From Limonium bicolor (lineage: Eukaryota; Streptophyta; Magnoliopsida; Caryophyllales; Plumbaginaceae), in assembly GCA_023374045.1 (NCBI GenBank), contig CM041778.1:291873533-291937532 (forward strand): a stretch of DNA of 64,000 nucleotides, in the 5' to 3' direction. The notes beneath the pieces are model-generated. The model was not told the DNA's origin. It ran no database searches and saw only the letters and a program-made list of their open reading frames with translations. Shown one piece after another: positions 23,396-34,848 of this stretch (its first letter is position 1; each line of letters starts with the position of its first letter). Position numbers and translations under genes: made by a program.

Positions 23396-23719
23396 CAGGC
23401 AGCCCTGATCCTGCTCAGGGTCTGCCCTTTCAAGGATGACCTCATAATAGTCAGACTCCTCCACCTCCTCTGTGGGAATAGAGGAGGTAATCACCAGAGG
23501 TCCAATGTTGTAGACTTTCCTTTTCTTATTTTGAAAGATTGTGAGTGTCTAGGGTTCAAAGATGTCTCAAGGAAAAGTTTCCCTTTTCCTTTTGAACTTG
23601 ACTGAATACACAGAGGATCTTGAGCTTCCATCCATAAAGTGTGCTCACCAGAGTTGTCAGGGATTTCTGTAGCCCAGGGGTTAGTCTTACCTCCACTGGG
23701 GGCCATAAAAAGGGAATTG

Positions 23720-24930
23720 CTAGGGCCAGAAACAGATATAGGAGGGACGGTGGGCTGTCTGTTGTTGAATTCTGTGGCGAAAGCTGAGACAACAGCTTCC
23801 CAAGGTAGAAGATGGACATCTAATGTATGAGATTGGGGTTTTGAGGGGGGGGGGGGTAATGTCCATGTTAACAGTCTGGACAGGGGAACTGATATTTATC
23901 TGAGGTGTTATATGAGATTGCAGGGGGAGGTTAAAACCAGGGGGATTATCTGAAAGGGAATTACCTAGGTCATGTAAAGTGGATGGGGAATTCAAATTTT
24001 GAATCTCCAGACAGGTCGATCTTTGTGGGATAGCAACAGAAGGAACTGTGACAGAGGGCAGGGTTGCTAGAGATAGGTTAACATTAACATTAGTAGGGGT
24101 GTTATCAGGGAGAAGATCACCTTGAGTAGCCATCACAGTGAGGCTGTCAAGGACCCCTTCTTCTTTCCACTGGTTAAGCAGCTTACAATCATTAGCAATA
24201 TCCATTGCTCTGGCGAATTCGGAACGGATCCAGGGACCATATCTCTCATTACAGCCTGATGCTTCACTATAGAAAATACACTCAGGCATTGTGTGACTAA
24301 TTCTACCGCATCTGCAGCAGAAGCTTGGTAAGTTTTCATAGGAAACTCTACAGACTTGTTTCCTTGGGAAGTCTTAAGCACTATCATCCTACACAGTGGC
24401 TCAGCAATTTTGATTTCTATCTTGATTCTGAGAATTTTAGCAGATAACGGGTTCATTCTTTCAGCGCATTCAACAAATCTCCCTAGACGATTAGCTATAT
24501 AAATAGCAGAATCTCTGTTGAAGAAGGCTATGGGAATTTTATGAATGCCTACCCAGATGTTGACAGAAGTGGTTTCATGCTCTGCAATACTGATGTAGGG
24601 GTTTATATCCGAGACTGCTAGGAGCCGATTTTGGAAGTGCCAAGGTCCATTCATAAGAATGTTCCCCTTCTCCGCCTCAGTACCAAACTCGATAGAGAAG
24701 CGATTGGTGGCTACTTCGGCTACCTTGAAGCCAGGCCTTGGTTTCCACATTTGAAAGAGCACAATCTGAAGCAGCTTAGCTGAAACACGATTAGGGCTCC
24801 ATATTCTAGCAAAGAGGGCTTTTTGGATATCGATGAGAGAGTAGGAGTTTGAGAGGCTAGATTCGTCAAAGAAATTCGTTTCCGCGGGGTGAAGTTGCAT
24901 TTTCTTGCAGTTGGAGATGATCGAGTCCAT
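23720..24930 (-). pseudogene. LINE ORF1 (DUF4283 with zinc knuckle), frameshifted
   Basis: The ATG at 24930 opens MDSIISNCKKMQLHP, followed by a DUF4283 domain (FARIWSPNRVSAKLLQIVLF, FEFGTEAEKGNILMNGPWHF-type core, VNIWVGIHKIP). The frame breaks at about 24315, where the knuckle CCRCGRISHTMPEC (CX2CX4HX4C) continues in a neighbouring frame, followed by YGPWIRSEFARAMD. A Pro/Ser/Thr-rich tail runs to about 23720 with a further break near 23850 at a G-rich run. It would bind element RNA in an intact LINE. Confidence 0.75.
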
Positions 24931-25060
24931 CGGAGGGGCGAAATAGATCGAGGGAGGAGTACGGTCGATGAAGAAGCTGATTATGTTAGGTTTAGGTTTT
25001 CTATCTCTATTTTCAAGTTTCGTATTTTTGAGAGCTACACTTAGAAGATTAAGCGAAGCT

Positions 25061-25936
25061 AAAATTCATCCGGGGGAACAAGAATGATTTTTGTTATATC
25101 AGACAGATTACAAATGTTTACCTTTTCAGTCTGGTGCGGTGGATCTGCATGCAGCCTGCAACCTGACTTCTTCTGCGGCGAGAGAGTAGGGGGATCACCA
25201 GGGATAATCATGGGGTCAGAGCTCACTGCGCAGCTAGTAGTTAGCAACCGGAAAACGGAGAACACTCCATCAAAGCGTCTATTATACAACCGGAAGCACA
25301 TAGCAGCGTGCTTGAAGTCTGTGATTTTTAATTATATGGTAGTTTTTGTTTTTTATTTTTGTCTTTAAAATTGTATAAAACAAATCATTTTAGTTTGTCT
25401 ATTGATTTAAAAATTATTTCAATAATTGACAGTTTTAAAAAATTTATATCTGTTAAATATCTTGTTAATGTAATTATACAGTTCTATTTTTTATCATTTT
25501 TAAATATTAGTTAAATGCTAATATTATCAACACACGTTGTTCAACATTTTAAACCATTTGTTCAACATTTATCTAATCATGTTTATGAATTTTGCTTAGA
25601 TTTAAATTCCAAACTAGTATTTTATTGACATTATATAATAAAGGATTATTAGTACATTTTTCCTCTGAAGCTAAGATTTTTTACTCAACAATTAATACAT
25701 TTTTAGAATTATTTGTTTTGAATTTGCAGATTTTCCTCTAAATCCAAGATTTTTTTACTTAATGGTTACTACATTTATTATATTTAATTAATTAAAAATT
25801 AAATTTTAAATTATAAAAATAAAAAAGAGAAACATCACGCATCCACATACTACATTTATTTCCCTTCTACACCTTGTATAGTAGAATTTGCCCATCGACA
25901 TGGATAGGGGATGAGAAAAGGGGGAAAGAAATACAG
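25061..25936. other. AT-rich, no gene seen
   Basis: 25084-25300 is GC-moderate without a convincing protein. From 25370 to 25860 the sequence is strongly AT-rich, with repeated TAGATTTAAATTCC and TTAATACATTT patterns. Confidence 0.45.
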
Positions 25937-26255
25937 AGGTGGCAGTTCGGGTCAATCAGATCGGGTTCGGTTGGGTACGGTTTGGTTAGGGTTGATTTCA
26001 AATCGTTCAATATTTGGTTCGGGTTGGATCGGATCGGTTGAATTCGGTTTGTTCGGGTTGAGTTCGGTTTGTTGAAATTTCGGGCCGGGTTGGTTATTGG
26101 TTTGGGTGATTTTTGGTTTGGATGCCTTTCGGTCAGGGTGACTTCGGATCGTGGTAAGTTACAGTTCGGGTTAGCCTTTGGTTTGTTCAGGTTTTTTCGG
26201 GTTATGGCTCAAATTCGGGTCAATTAATGGGTTAAATACAGTTGCCATTACAGAA
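25937..26255 (+). mobile_element. hAT-like element with GGTTCGG subterminal repeats
   Basis: Starts CAGAGGTGGCAGTTCGGGTC, continues with dense GGTTCGG/GGGTTCGG motifs, and ends near GTTGCCATTACAG, an imperfect inverse of the start. No matching 8-bp flanks were found, so it may be damaged. Confidence 0.5.
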
Positions 26256-26700
26256 TCCCGCAACTAAATCGTCATGATATGCAAATTTGACTTCAATCAA
26301 TCTCAACACGTATAAATGTATATAACCGATTCTGAACTTATCATGTTATACTTTAGCAACTAACTCTGAACTTATCAAAATTAATGATGTAGCTTTAGAT
26401 TAGTTAATAGTTTCATTATTTGAGAGAGAGTATAAATACAATATGTTTGTGGATAACTATTAAAATTAAAACAAAGTGTAGTAACTTGTATTTTCAATCT
26501 ATGAACAATTAGCGAATGGAATTAGTTAATAAGTATTGATGACTTTTTTAATGGTAGTTAAAAACTGTTAATGATGAAGAACTATTCAGAAGCATGAGAA
26601 TTTTGCAACATAGGTAGAAGCCTTCAAGTATATTAACCATTTATGCTAAATTGCTAATGAGCGAGAAGTATTCACAAGATTAGATAAAGGCTTGAAAAAT
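26256..26700. other. AT-rich, nothing recognised
   Basis: No frame, repeat or element end that I can support. Confidence 0.4.
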
Positions 26701-26701
26701 T

Positions 26702-26948
26702 CTAATTAATAAAAACACCTTCAATATATTCACAAGTCAGAAAATCAGGCGCCTCATCAGGCACTGCCTTGATCCTCCACCGCAAGTCATGACAGATAGG
26801 AGGGAGGAACCCAGACAACTCCCTATTCCATATACCAAGTGTATTCCATAACGATAACGCAACCACATTCTCATTTACAAGTTCTAAAGTAACATCCTTA
26901 CCGTTATTTACTAAAGTAAAGTGCGAACAACGTACGCATAAGTTTAAT
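26702..26948 (-). pseudogene. orphan coding fragment, possibly an OB-fold
   Basis: Without an ATG, the minus strand is open for about 81 codons and reads like a natural protein: FTLVNNGKDVTLELVNENVV, then ALSLWNTLGIWNRELSGFL, PPICHDLRWRIKAVPDEAP, DFLTCEYIEGVFIN and a stop at 26702-26704. The 'ALSLW-x-x-L' pattern after a beta-rich stretch resembles single-stranded-DNA-binding OB folds of replication protein A, which some plant Helitrons also carry. The likeness is weak and no partner exon was found. Confidence 0.3.
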
Positions 26949-26989
26949 TACTCCAGTCCCCAGGGTCATGCGTAATTACTATAATCTAA

Positions 26990-27880
26990 GCACCAAGAAT
27001 GATTCCCAGCCCGTCCAGAACCGTTTAATATTGGGACTGAATGGGGAGACTACGGCCGAGGGAATGCTATTTGCATTTGTACATGCGAAGCCTGGTGTGA
27101 GAGGCAAATATATTACTAAATGGTATACTGGACACACTAAGGCAATTGCTCTATGCGATGTTGGGTAGCCTCATAAACGATTTCGGTGCAACCACTATTA
27201 TATGTGAAGACCTAACCAAATAAATACCGTGAGGTGAAAGAAAACTTGCGCACCCATGATTTTTTTGATTTGAGTCTCCGAAATGGCCCTACATGAGAGA
27301 TAAGTTTGAAAGACAACCAGCAAAAACTCGAACACGTACCTTGCTTACCGCAACTTAGATAGACAACAGTCATCCCGGATCCATGCGAGGGTCCAATCGG
27401 AAGGTGAGTCTTCCCAGGTCCATATACGCTCACAACTGATCGTCATCTTTTCACCTACGCGTATTACATAACGATGATTGAGATATGCTGTATTCTGTAT
27501 GTGTCGTTATGCACGATTAGCGTGGGCGGCGCATATACCTTACACAGTTGCCGCCATGTTTTCATCAATTTCCACAAATTACAGGCTCCAACGTTCTGGA
27601 CTTCTGGTGAAGCGACAATTTACACGAATATCTCTTGCCCAATGATGTCATTTGTCACTCCTGCTTAGAAAACGGGGAAATGCAGATGGTTGGTGTGGTT
27701 AACGCTACCTGTCATGAAGCTAGTGTGACCAAAACATCATTCCTTATCTGCTTGCAAGACACCATTTATTTAACATGCTCACATTGTCTTTTTGTAGACC
27801 AGGATGCAATCCAGTCATAATTCCTATATACGTCGACATGTGTCGCAAGACTCTCTAATTAAAGGGTGTGTATTAGGTAC
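26990..27880 (-). repeat. diverged tandem copy of the 3' part of gene C
   Basis: Aligns over about 890 bp with 27935-28800. Shared landmarks: GCAAATATATTAC, CTTGCTNACCGCAACTTA, GGTCATCNTCTTTTCACCT (both copies, with substitutions), GCATATACCTTA, TCATCAATT, TGTCTGCTTGCAAGACAC and CGTCNNCATATGTCGCAAG. The copy ends just short of the segment that encodes the catalytic cysteine. No intact frame remains. Confidence 0.7.
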
Positions 27881-28455
27881 TTCTGCTTTGCTTTTATTGT
27901 AAAACCCTACTAGTTATTATCTAAACACAGTGAGGGGGGAGTTAGACCGGGGAATGCAGCATTAGTACGGCCAGTAACAGACAGTGGGTACACTTACTCG
28001 GGGTGTTCATGAACTTAAACAGATGTACCCACCCATGAGACGAACGGCCGACATGCGTACCAACATGTCTATTCGTAGAAAACGCAAATATATTACCAGA
28101 ATGGTATACTGTGCATACTAGACCCTGCGGACATTGAATACTGTGAGGAGCAACTACATTTGCGCTGAGACGTTTTGTAAATTTGAGACTCTGTAATTGA
28201 TATGCATGGGAGATAAGTAGCGAAGACAGCCTACAAAAACACGACATGAAACCTTGCTCACCGCAACTTAAACAGACAGCCATCCAACCGCAACTTACGG
28301 CAGACTGTAATCCCGTTATCCATGTGACGGTCCAATAAAAAGGTGATTCTGTCCAGGTCCGTGTATGCTCACAATTGGTCATGGTCTTTTCACCTGCACA
28401 CATTACATAATGATGAGTAGATGTTGCTATGATCAGTGTGTGTCGTTTTGTTCAG

Positions 28456-31400
28456 TTATCGTAGAGGAGTTGCATATACCTTAGACGTTAGCTGCTCGAA
28501 TTTCATCAATTCATGGATCATATAGGGTCTACGGGCATTCAGCTTGTGAAGCAAAAACTTACACAAATATCGCTTGCGCAATAATCTCATTTGGTGCACC
28601 TGTTTGGAAAACAGGGAAGTATAGATTGTTAGTCTGGATGATGGTACTTGTCCTGAGCATAATGTGTCCATTACAAAAGCATTGTCTGCTTGCAAGACAC
28701 TCATAGTAAAGAGGCACACATTGTCTTTCTGTAGTCCGGGATCCCATCCAGCCATATCTCCCATGTACGTCTCCATATGTCGCAAGGCAAATATACCGCA
28801 GTCCGAAGGGTTACGCCTAGACTGCCAGTCCTTTTGCATTACTATGAGATTTGGAACTCCTCTAAGCCTGAAGTCACCTTGAGAAGTAAAGGCCGCAGTA
28901 ATGAAAGTATTGACGCAGTACACCTTGTTTAGCAGCACGCGGAAAAACATGCCAGTTAACCATGTAGGAGTCCATACTAATTGAAGCAATGATCTAACAC
29001 ACAACATCTGCAAAAATAAATGGGTGAGCATACCAGCAGAAATGGGACTATCCCGTACTTGTCAACCATGTTGAATCCCTCGAACGGAGCAGGCATATTG
29101 TCGATCACCCAGTTTACTCCGTTCTTATAGTCGAGTACACACACATACACGTGTCCATGGGCTTGCACTGGTACGAATACCATATCGACCTTCATGATGT
29201 CCTTAGGCCCAAGCCCAGCGTTGTGGAACTCCTTGTAAAGTTGCTTTATTATACCCACCTTCGCAGTTGCTGCTCGACTGTCGTTGACATCTCTGATTTC
29301 CGTTGATGTAATATCAGTGGTGAAAAGCTGTACAGGTAGATTATCAGCTTCAGGCTATTGTAAAATAAGTGAGATCACTCTAAAATAGTGTATCAACTTA
29401 GTGTACGTACACTTAACGTGGTGCTGCAGAAAAAAACGGTTAGGGCTTCCTTCACTTCTTCGCGTGTTTTCGAAGTTGAGCACCCTCGATTGCAAATCCA
29501 GAATGCAACTGTACAGGTCTGTGTCGTATGCGAAAGTAGAGAAGTCCTCCTGCGTGAGCATGAAGTCTCCTTCCTTGTAGAGTGGCAAACTTCAACAAAT
29601 GAAACAGTATTAACATAGTTCATCTATGATGGCAACAATAATATTTCATTGTAAACAACAGTTTGGGTTGCAGAGTACACAACTCACGTCTTATCATGCA
29701 ATAACATCACAAAACTGAACAAAACGTTCTCTATATTATACGCCGCTCTCACCGGATCGACAGGTTTATCGGCATATGGCGACGCATACGTCTCCAAACA
29801 CACCTCATTTTCGGACGAACATGAATGGAAACACATGTATCACCGACCCCGGAACTACCCACTGCCTCCCCTCCCGACTTGGCCGCTTGCTCCACCTCAC
29901 CAGACGATGCTTTATGCTTGTCCATTAATTCCTTTTCAACAAATCTAAGCTTGTACTTCTGCTCCTCTACCAAACTCTGCTCATCTGCAAGGTATCTTTC
30001 CTTTGCCAACAGCTCGTTCCAACGTCTTTCGGCATTATCTCTCTCAATCGACAAGTCGTTCAACCTGGATTCAATTAACTTTTCTCTTTCCCTATTTTGA
30101 CAGTCAAATCTCTGACGTTGTCTATTAGCTTGCATAATGTTCCAACCTTTTCGTCCAACTTCATCATGATTCCAGACATGAGCCCGTCTACCTCAACCAC
30201 CATCCACAACCAAAAATCGTCAAGCAGTCTGATAGTATCAGACTTCTGGTCAGGAGCAGATACGATCGCTTCCTCTGTTTCTAGCAAACGTTCCTGAACA
30301 GCAGCATGGTCTGAAGGCTGCAGAATTTGCATCTCCAAGATTGTAGTCAACAACGTACATAGTTAAATATTGAACAAGGAAAAAAGACTCATAGAGTGAC
30401 ACTAACCTGTACCGCCTCAAAAGTGGGAAAGACGATATTCGTACTGCCATCACTGATGTTTACAATCCTACCCGCTCCAAATTTTCCTACATCTCTCTCT
30501 CTGATTAGCCTGTGTTTGTACATGTCGTTGTTCCATTTGGATATCGATGGATAACCGTGCTGCTCGTGACGGCCAACAAGGGTTTTGTCAAAATAGAACA
30601 GGTTAAGGAACAACAGAGAGCCGGTGAAGTAGTGGGTTTTGAATGTACTTTGCTGATAGTTACGAACAGACTCTACCAACTTGTCAATTGTGTATCTACA
30701 CCAGTTCAGCCTAGATGCATTTGACGGGTCTCGTATTAATGGCAGAATCTTGTCGTTGCACCTTAGGTCGCACTTGCCGCTGACGCAAGTGGAGACAACA
30801 GCACATACAAAACTGGTCTTGAATAGATCTGTCGCTCCCATTTTCGGCCATTTACTTATGAGATCTAGTGTTCTGGCTGTTTTACGTCCAAAGACAGCAT
30901 CCCACTGTAACTTCCATTCCTTGAACTCATCAGACTTTGAGTTTATTGATGCTTCTGTGATCTCAACGCCGCCGGGGGCAAACCCTAGTATGTCATGAAC
31001 ATCATCCTCTGTTACGTCAACTCTTGTGTTATCAGCAAGTGTCAACTGACAGCTACGCCAATCAAAATTTTTTGCCAACCAACACCCCAGGCTGTAACAG
31101 ATCGAATCCACCCCTAGATTCAAGAAATGAGCAAACCCAGTCTCTTGCAGGGCTGCGCGCTGTTCTGGTTTGAGACCCTTGATGCCCCTTCTCAAAGCAG
31201 CAATCGACATTTTGCTGGTGAAAGGTCGGTTTGTCTTTTTTTTCTTGGCCACCACCAAGTCCGTTGTTGAATCTTCAATATCCTCGGCCCCGCGTTTGGT
31301 GGAGGTTCCCTTGTTGCTTACACATTTGGAGGTTGTTGGTTCGTCCGCAGTGGACGACGCTAAATTAGCACTTGTTCCGGTGAAGTCAAGTCAGGGCACG

Positions 31401-31709
31401 TCCGACGCACATCCTTCTTCCGGCTGTTTCGTTGACAGTGAAGATGGTAAATCCACGGTTAACACTACCTCAAATCGAATTAATCGCACATGCAGTACAA
31501 CCACATCAGCGAGGGAGTCGGCGGATGTAAGTAGAACACAAAAACCAAAATCATTGACAGTATTTGAATTCAAATGTATTTTCGGGTTACAAAATGTAAA
31601 TTCGGCAGTAGTTACGGGCAGACTTGTACCTGTACGTGTAGTGGAACCTGTATGAGGTGGCTGGGCGATTTGGATCATCCTTTTTGATGAGCTCAGGTCT
31701 ATCTTCCAT
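28456..31709 (-). CDS. gene C: mobile-domain-like N-terminus, coiled coil and Ulp1-type protease, probably degenerate
   Basis: Exon 1 (31709-31648) encodes MEDRPELIKKDDPNRPATSY and ends CATACAG|GTTCC. The main exon reaches 30407, where CAG|GTTAGT is the donor, and holds MSIAALRRGIKGLKPEQRAA and DVTEDDVHDILGFAPGG. After TCTGCAG (about 30320) comes a helical exon, then a Glu/Lys-rich coiled coil (30135-29830). The protease follows: VDMVFVPVQAHGHVYVCVLDY with the catalytic His and VIDNM with the Asp (29200-29090), then from 29007 a segment with WQSRRNPSDCGIFALRHMET (Gln and nucleophile Cys, codon at 28800). This is the C48/Ulp1 triad order. Compared with gene D, C has frame changes near 31375, 29820 and a T run at 29430. 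A GTG-started frame at 31258 is not a real start; ATG at 31210 is the first in the main exon. Confidence 0.7.
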
Positions 31710-31944
31710 TCCGCGCTGTGATTACTACCTTGTTGGCCACGGTGAACACCAGTTTTAGATAAGTGTTGGTCGGGGGGTTGTGTGGCGCGCGGCGCGCCAA
31801 GGTAGGATATGCAGTCGAACTCGGAATGAGTAACCGGGAGTTGGCGTATTGGGGAAGGAACAGGAACAGAAAGGACGATCACCGGATTTCAGCTTTCTAC
31901 CTCAAGACGGTTTCATCTATCCTTGCTCCTCGCTCCATGTCCAC
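31710..31944 (-). promoter_or_regulatory. upstream region of gene C
   Basis: Similar to the region upstream of gene D (56065-56240) as far as about 31885, including GCGCGCCGCGCG-type text and TCCTGTTCCTTCCCC. The similarity stops before the CACTA-like end at 31945, so the shared unit begins near 31885. Confidence 0.45.
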
Positions 31945-32280
31945 TACAAAAAAAACATCATTTAGTGACACTCAAGTGTGTCAAAAAAACCTTAAAAAGT
32001 GTCAGTATAAGACCAATTGGCATTTGCAGACACACAAACAAGGTGTCCGCAGCACCACAGTTACTAAAGGGTTTTACTAACAGAAAATGGAGAAGTCGGT
32101 AAAAGATTTTCATCTTTACTGACACTTTACTATATGTCAGTATACCCTTTTTTTGTCATATTGATGAGATGTCAAACTTAGACTTTAGTAAGCTTTAGTG
32201 ACAGTTATTGTTGTTTCAGTGAATTCAATTGTGTGCTTGTAAAAGCCTTTAGTGACTCATAGTCATAATTTGGTTAACAC
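31945..32280 (+). mobile_element. CACTA-type transposon left end
   Basis: CACTACAAAAAAAACATC at 31943-31960 is a typical CACTA terminus. It is followed by repeated subterminal AGTGACA/TGTCACT-like motifs (TTTAGTGACACTCAAGTG, ACTGACACTTTACTATATG, TTTAGTGACAGTT). No complementary TTTTTGTAGTG end was found to 35 kb, so the element is truncated or its right end is diverged. Confidence 0.55.
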
Positions 32281-34848
32281 TTTTTTCTAACTATGAAAGA
32301 TTGTTTTGACTTTTCGTAATGACTAACAAGTGTAAATGAAAATCATATTAATAAGTCAATACACATTATACACATAATTTTTAAATTGTACTAAAGCGTG
32401 AGCATATACACTGATTACTTCAATAAGAAAATGTTTCACCTTCTTCATTACAGTTAAAATTTGAAAAAAAAAATGAACATCTGCTACAAAAGCATCAACA
32501 AAGAAGAATAGTCCACATATTAACTTCGATGTTTATAGTATGTTGAAAAACCCTTATACTCTAACTGGTTTTAAAAATATAAAACTACTACGCATTACAG
32601 AATATCTAGCATAATCTGAAATGTAAAACTAATTGATTTCATCCAAAAATGGAGAATTGTCCAGACTCGCTTCATCCAATTACCCCAATAGTTTCGTCTG
32701 TGAAGAACCTTCAATGTTCTTTGCAAACACTTTAGCAAATGAGTACATAGTTATGCAATCAGATGAATACTGAAAAAATTTAAAGCAGCAGCAACAAAAA
32801 AATAAAAGTATAGCAGCAACTTCATACCGAATAACTGCAACAAACAACTTAAAAACAGTAGCAAGTTCAAAGCACCAGACCATCAATTCAGCATGTAAAT
32901 CGAGGTTAATTTCTAAAATCCTGCCCGATCATTTTCAAAATGGTGATCCGTTTAGTGCTACTGATGAAGTTGTCCCTCCAAATGACAGAAACATGGCTGA
33001 AGTGATGAAGTGGAAAGAATGAGCAACCCAACATGCAGCTAAGTGATTTCGGATGCTGAAAATGTTAATTTCACAAAAAGAAAAAAAAATCAGAGCAGCA
33101 GACGCTCTGTTTCAATATTCAATTCCACCGCAAAAATTGCAAGAATGAGCACCCCAAGCGTGCAAGTAAGACCAACCAACCAGCAGCCCCTCTGTTTTCA
33201 AAAGGAGCAACCCAACCAAGGGAAATAACTATAAGCAGGAGCAACTTAAGTACAACAAGGGGTTACACAATGAAGCAGCAACACTTATATAAGCAGCAAC
33301 AACTTTATTGAGAAACTGATGATACAGGATTACACAATGAAGCCACGACAACATCAACTTTATATTGGGAAGACCACAACAGTTTCCTGCTTCACTTATA
33401 TAAGCATCATGGAGGTAAAAGATACAGGCATAGCTTTCATCAGTTGGAAAAGAAAACAAGAAATTATTGGAAAAAAAAAACTTGTTTATCTTCAAGAAGT
33501 AAAGAAAGACGGATGTATGGCAAATACTAGTAGCGAACAAGAAATGACATCACTGAAGCAGTGAAGCAGAATGTATAAGACAATGAAGCAGCATTGAAGC
33601 AGCAGCAGCAGTGAAAATAACAACAACAATCACAGCAAACACCAGCAATTCAGCAAGTAGATTAAGCACTTCAAGGTAATAAATACCTTGATTTTCACTA
33701 TAAAATAAAAAGTAGAGGATAGAAATTGTTACCTAGGCCAACTCCTCCATTCGAAGCAACTGATGATTATGTACACCGGATGAACGATTTGTACCACTAG
33801 CAAGGTCGCTTACCCAGTAAAATTAATAAATAATTGACGCAAGTGTAAGACACCATTCAGACTAAGGCAATAAAAGACAACTAAATCCATTCTAGTGATT
33901 TGAATCACTCGTCTGATGTAGGTTAATCTTACAACTCACAGACTGTGTGGCAATCACCGTGACTCTGGTAAAGCAAGGTCACCTATTTCAGGGGTCTTTT
34001 AAATTAGTACCGCAGAATCACCTATTTCAACAGTCTTTTAAGTTAGTACTGCAGAATCACTGCAACAGATTATGGTAACGTAGATGCATAATTTGACAAA
34101 AATAAACAAATTACATCCAACAGAAGAACGAGTAGTTGGAGGCTTCTTCTGTTTCAACTTCTACGCCAGTTAAAACTGAAACCCCCAGAAGCGCCTGAAC
34201 TCATTAACCCATCCTAGTTGAAAAAACGAATTCTCATCGCCTGGAAATAGCGCGCGTCGAGTGAGTTGAGTCTTACCTCCAATTGTTGTAATTGACAAAC
34301 AAGTGTGCAAAAATCCATATACAAGTGAATAACGTAATCCCTAATCTTAAAATTACGGGAAAATTTAGAAGCCTGCAATTGCATACCGATTAAACCGACG
34401 CCTTGAATCTGGTTTTTGTTTCGACCTGTATAGCCTCTCGTCAAGAAAAAACTGTGGGAGGATGACGGTTTGAGTTACTGAAATCCAAGGGATGAACTGT
34501 GGGAAAATGACGGTTGGGGTAGAAGGAAGTAGAATGCCAATGAGAACTGGGAAGATGACAAACAATTTGAGGAAGACTAATGCGATAGGCCGAAGATTTA
34601 AAATTGCAAAAATTTTCTACTAACAAAATTATTTAATGTTAATTTTAAAAGCATTCTAAATATTTTTAAGTTATGATTACCTGTTTTAAGTTTTACTTTC
34701 TACATTTTTTAATAAATAGTTATTAGAAATCTTTTACTGTTATCCATATTATTTTATGTTTCTTTTATATTTATGCTCTGATTATTGGTTTTGGCTTTTC
34801 TTTCTCAATTTGTCGTTCTTCATTCATTCCTAGTCCTTGTGACTACTT
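32281..34848. other. AT-rich region with AGCAGC patches, no gene supported
   Basis: AGCAGC/AGCAAC-rich patches at 32785-32870, 33210-33310 and 33540-33650. A local direct repeat of GATTACACAATGAAGC occurs at 33262 and 33329. A direct repeat around TCACCTATTTCA..GTCTTTTAA..TTAGTAC lies at 33978 and 34018. Long frames here are Gln/Ala/Asn-rich and compositional. This may be CACTA interior. Confidence 0.4.

Larger units (their letters stand above)
21780..25060 (-). mobile_element. L1-type LINE, internally deleted
   Basis: Read on the minus strand it has a 5' leader (25060-24931), ORF1 (24930-about 23720), an apurinic endonuclease start (about 23395), a jump to the post-RT region (about 22860) and an RNase H tail ending at 21834. 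The reverse transcriptase core is missing. Ends and target duplication could not be fixed; runs of A exist on the 3' side but none is diagnostic. Confidence 0.8.

Noticed and set aside
31170..31655. A 161-codon plus-strand frame
   Set aside because: Shadow on the opposite strand of gene C.
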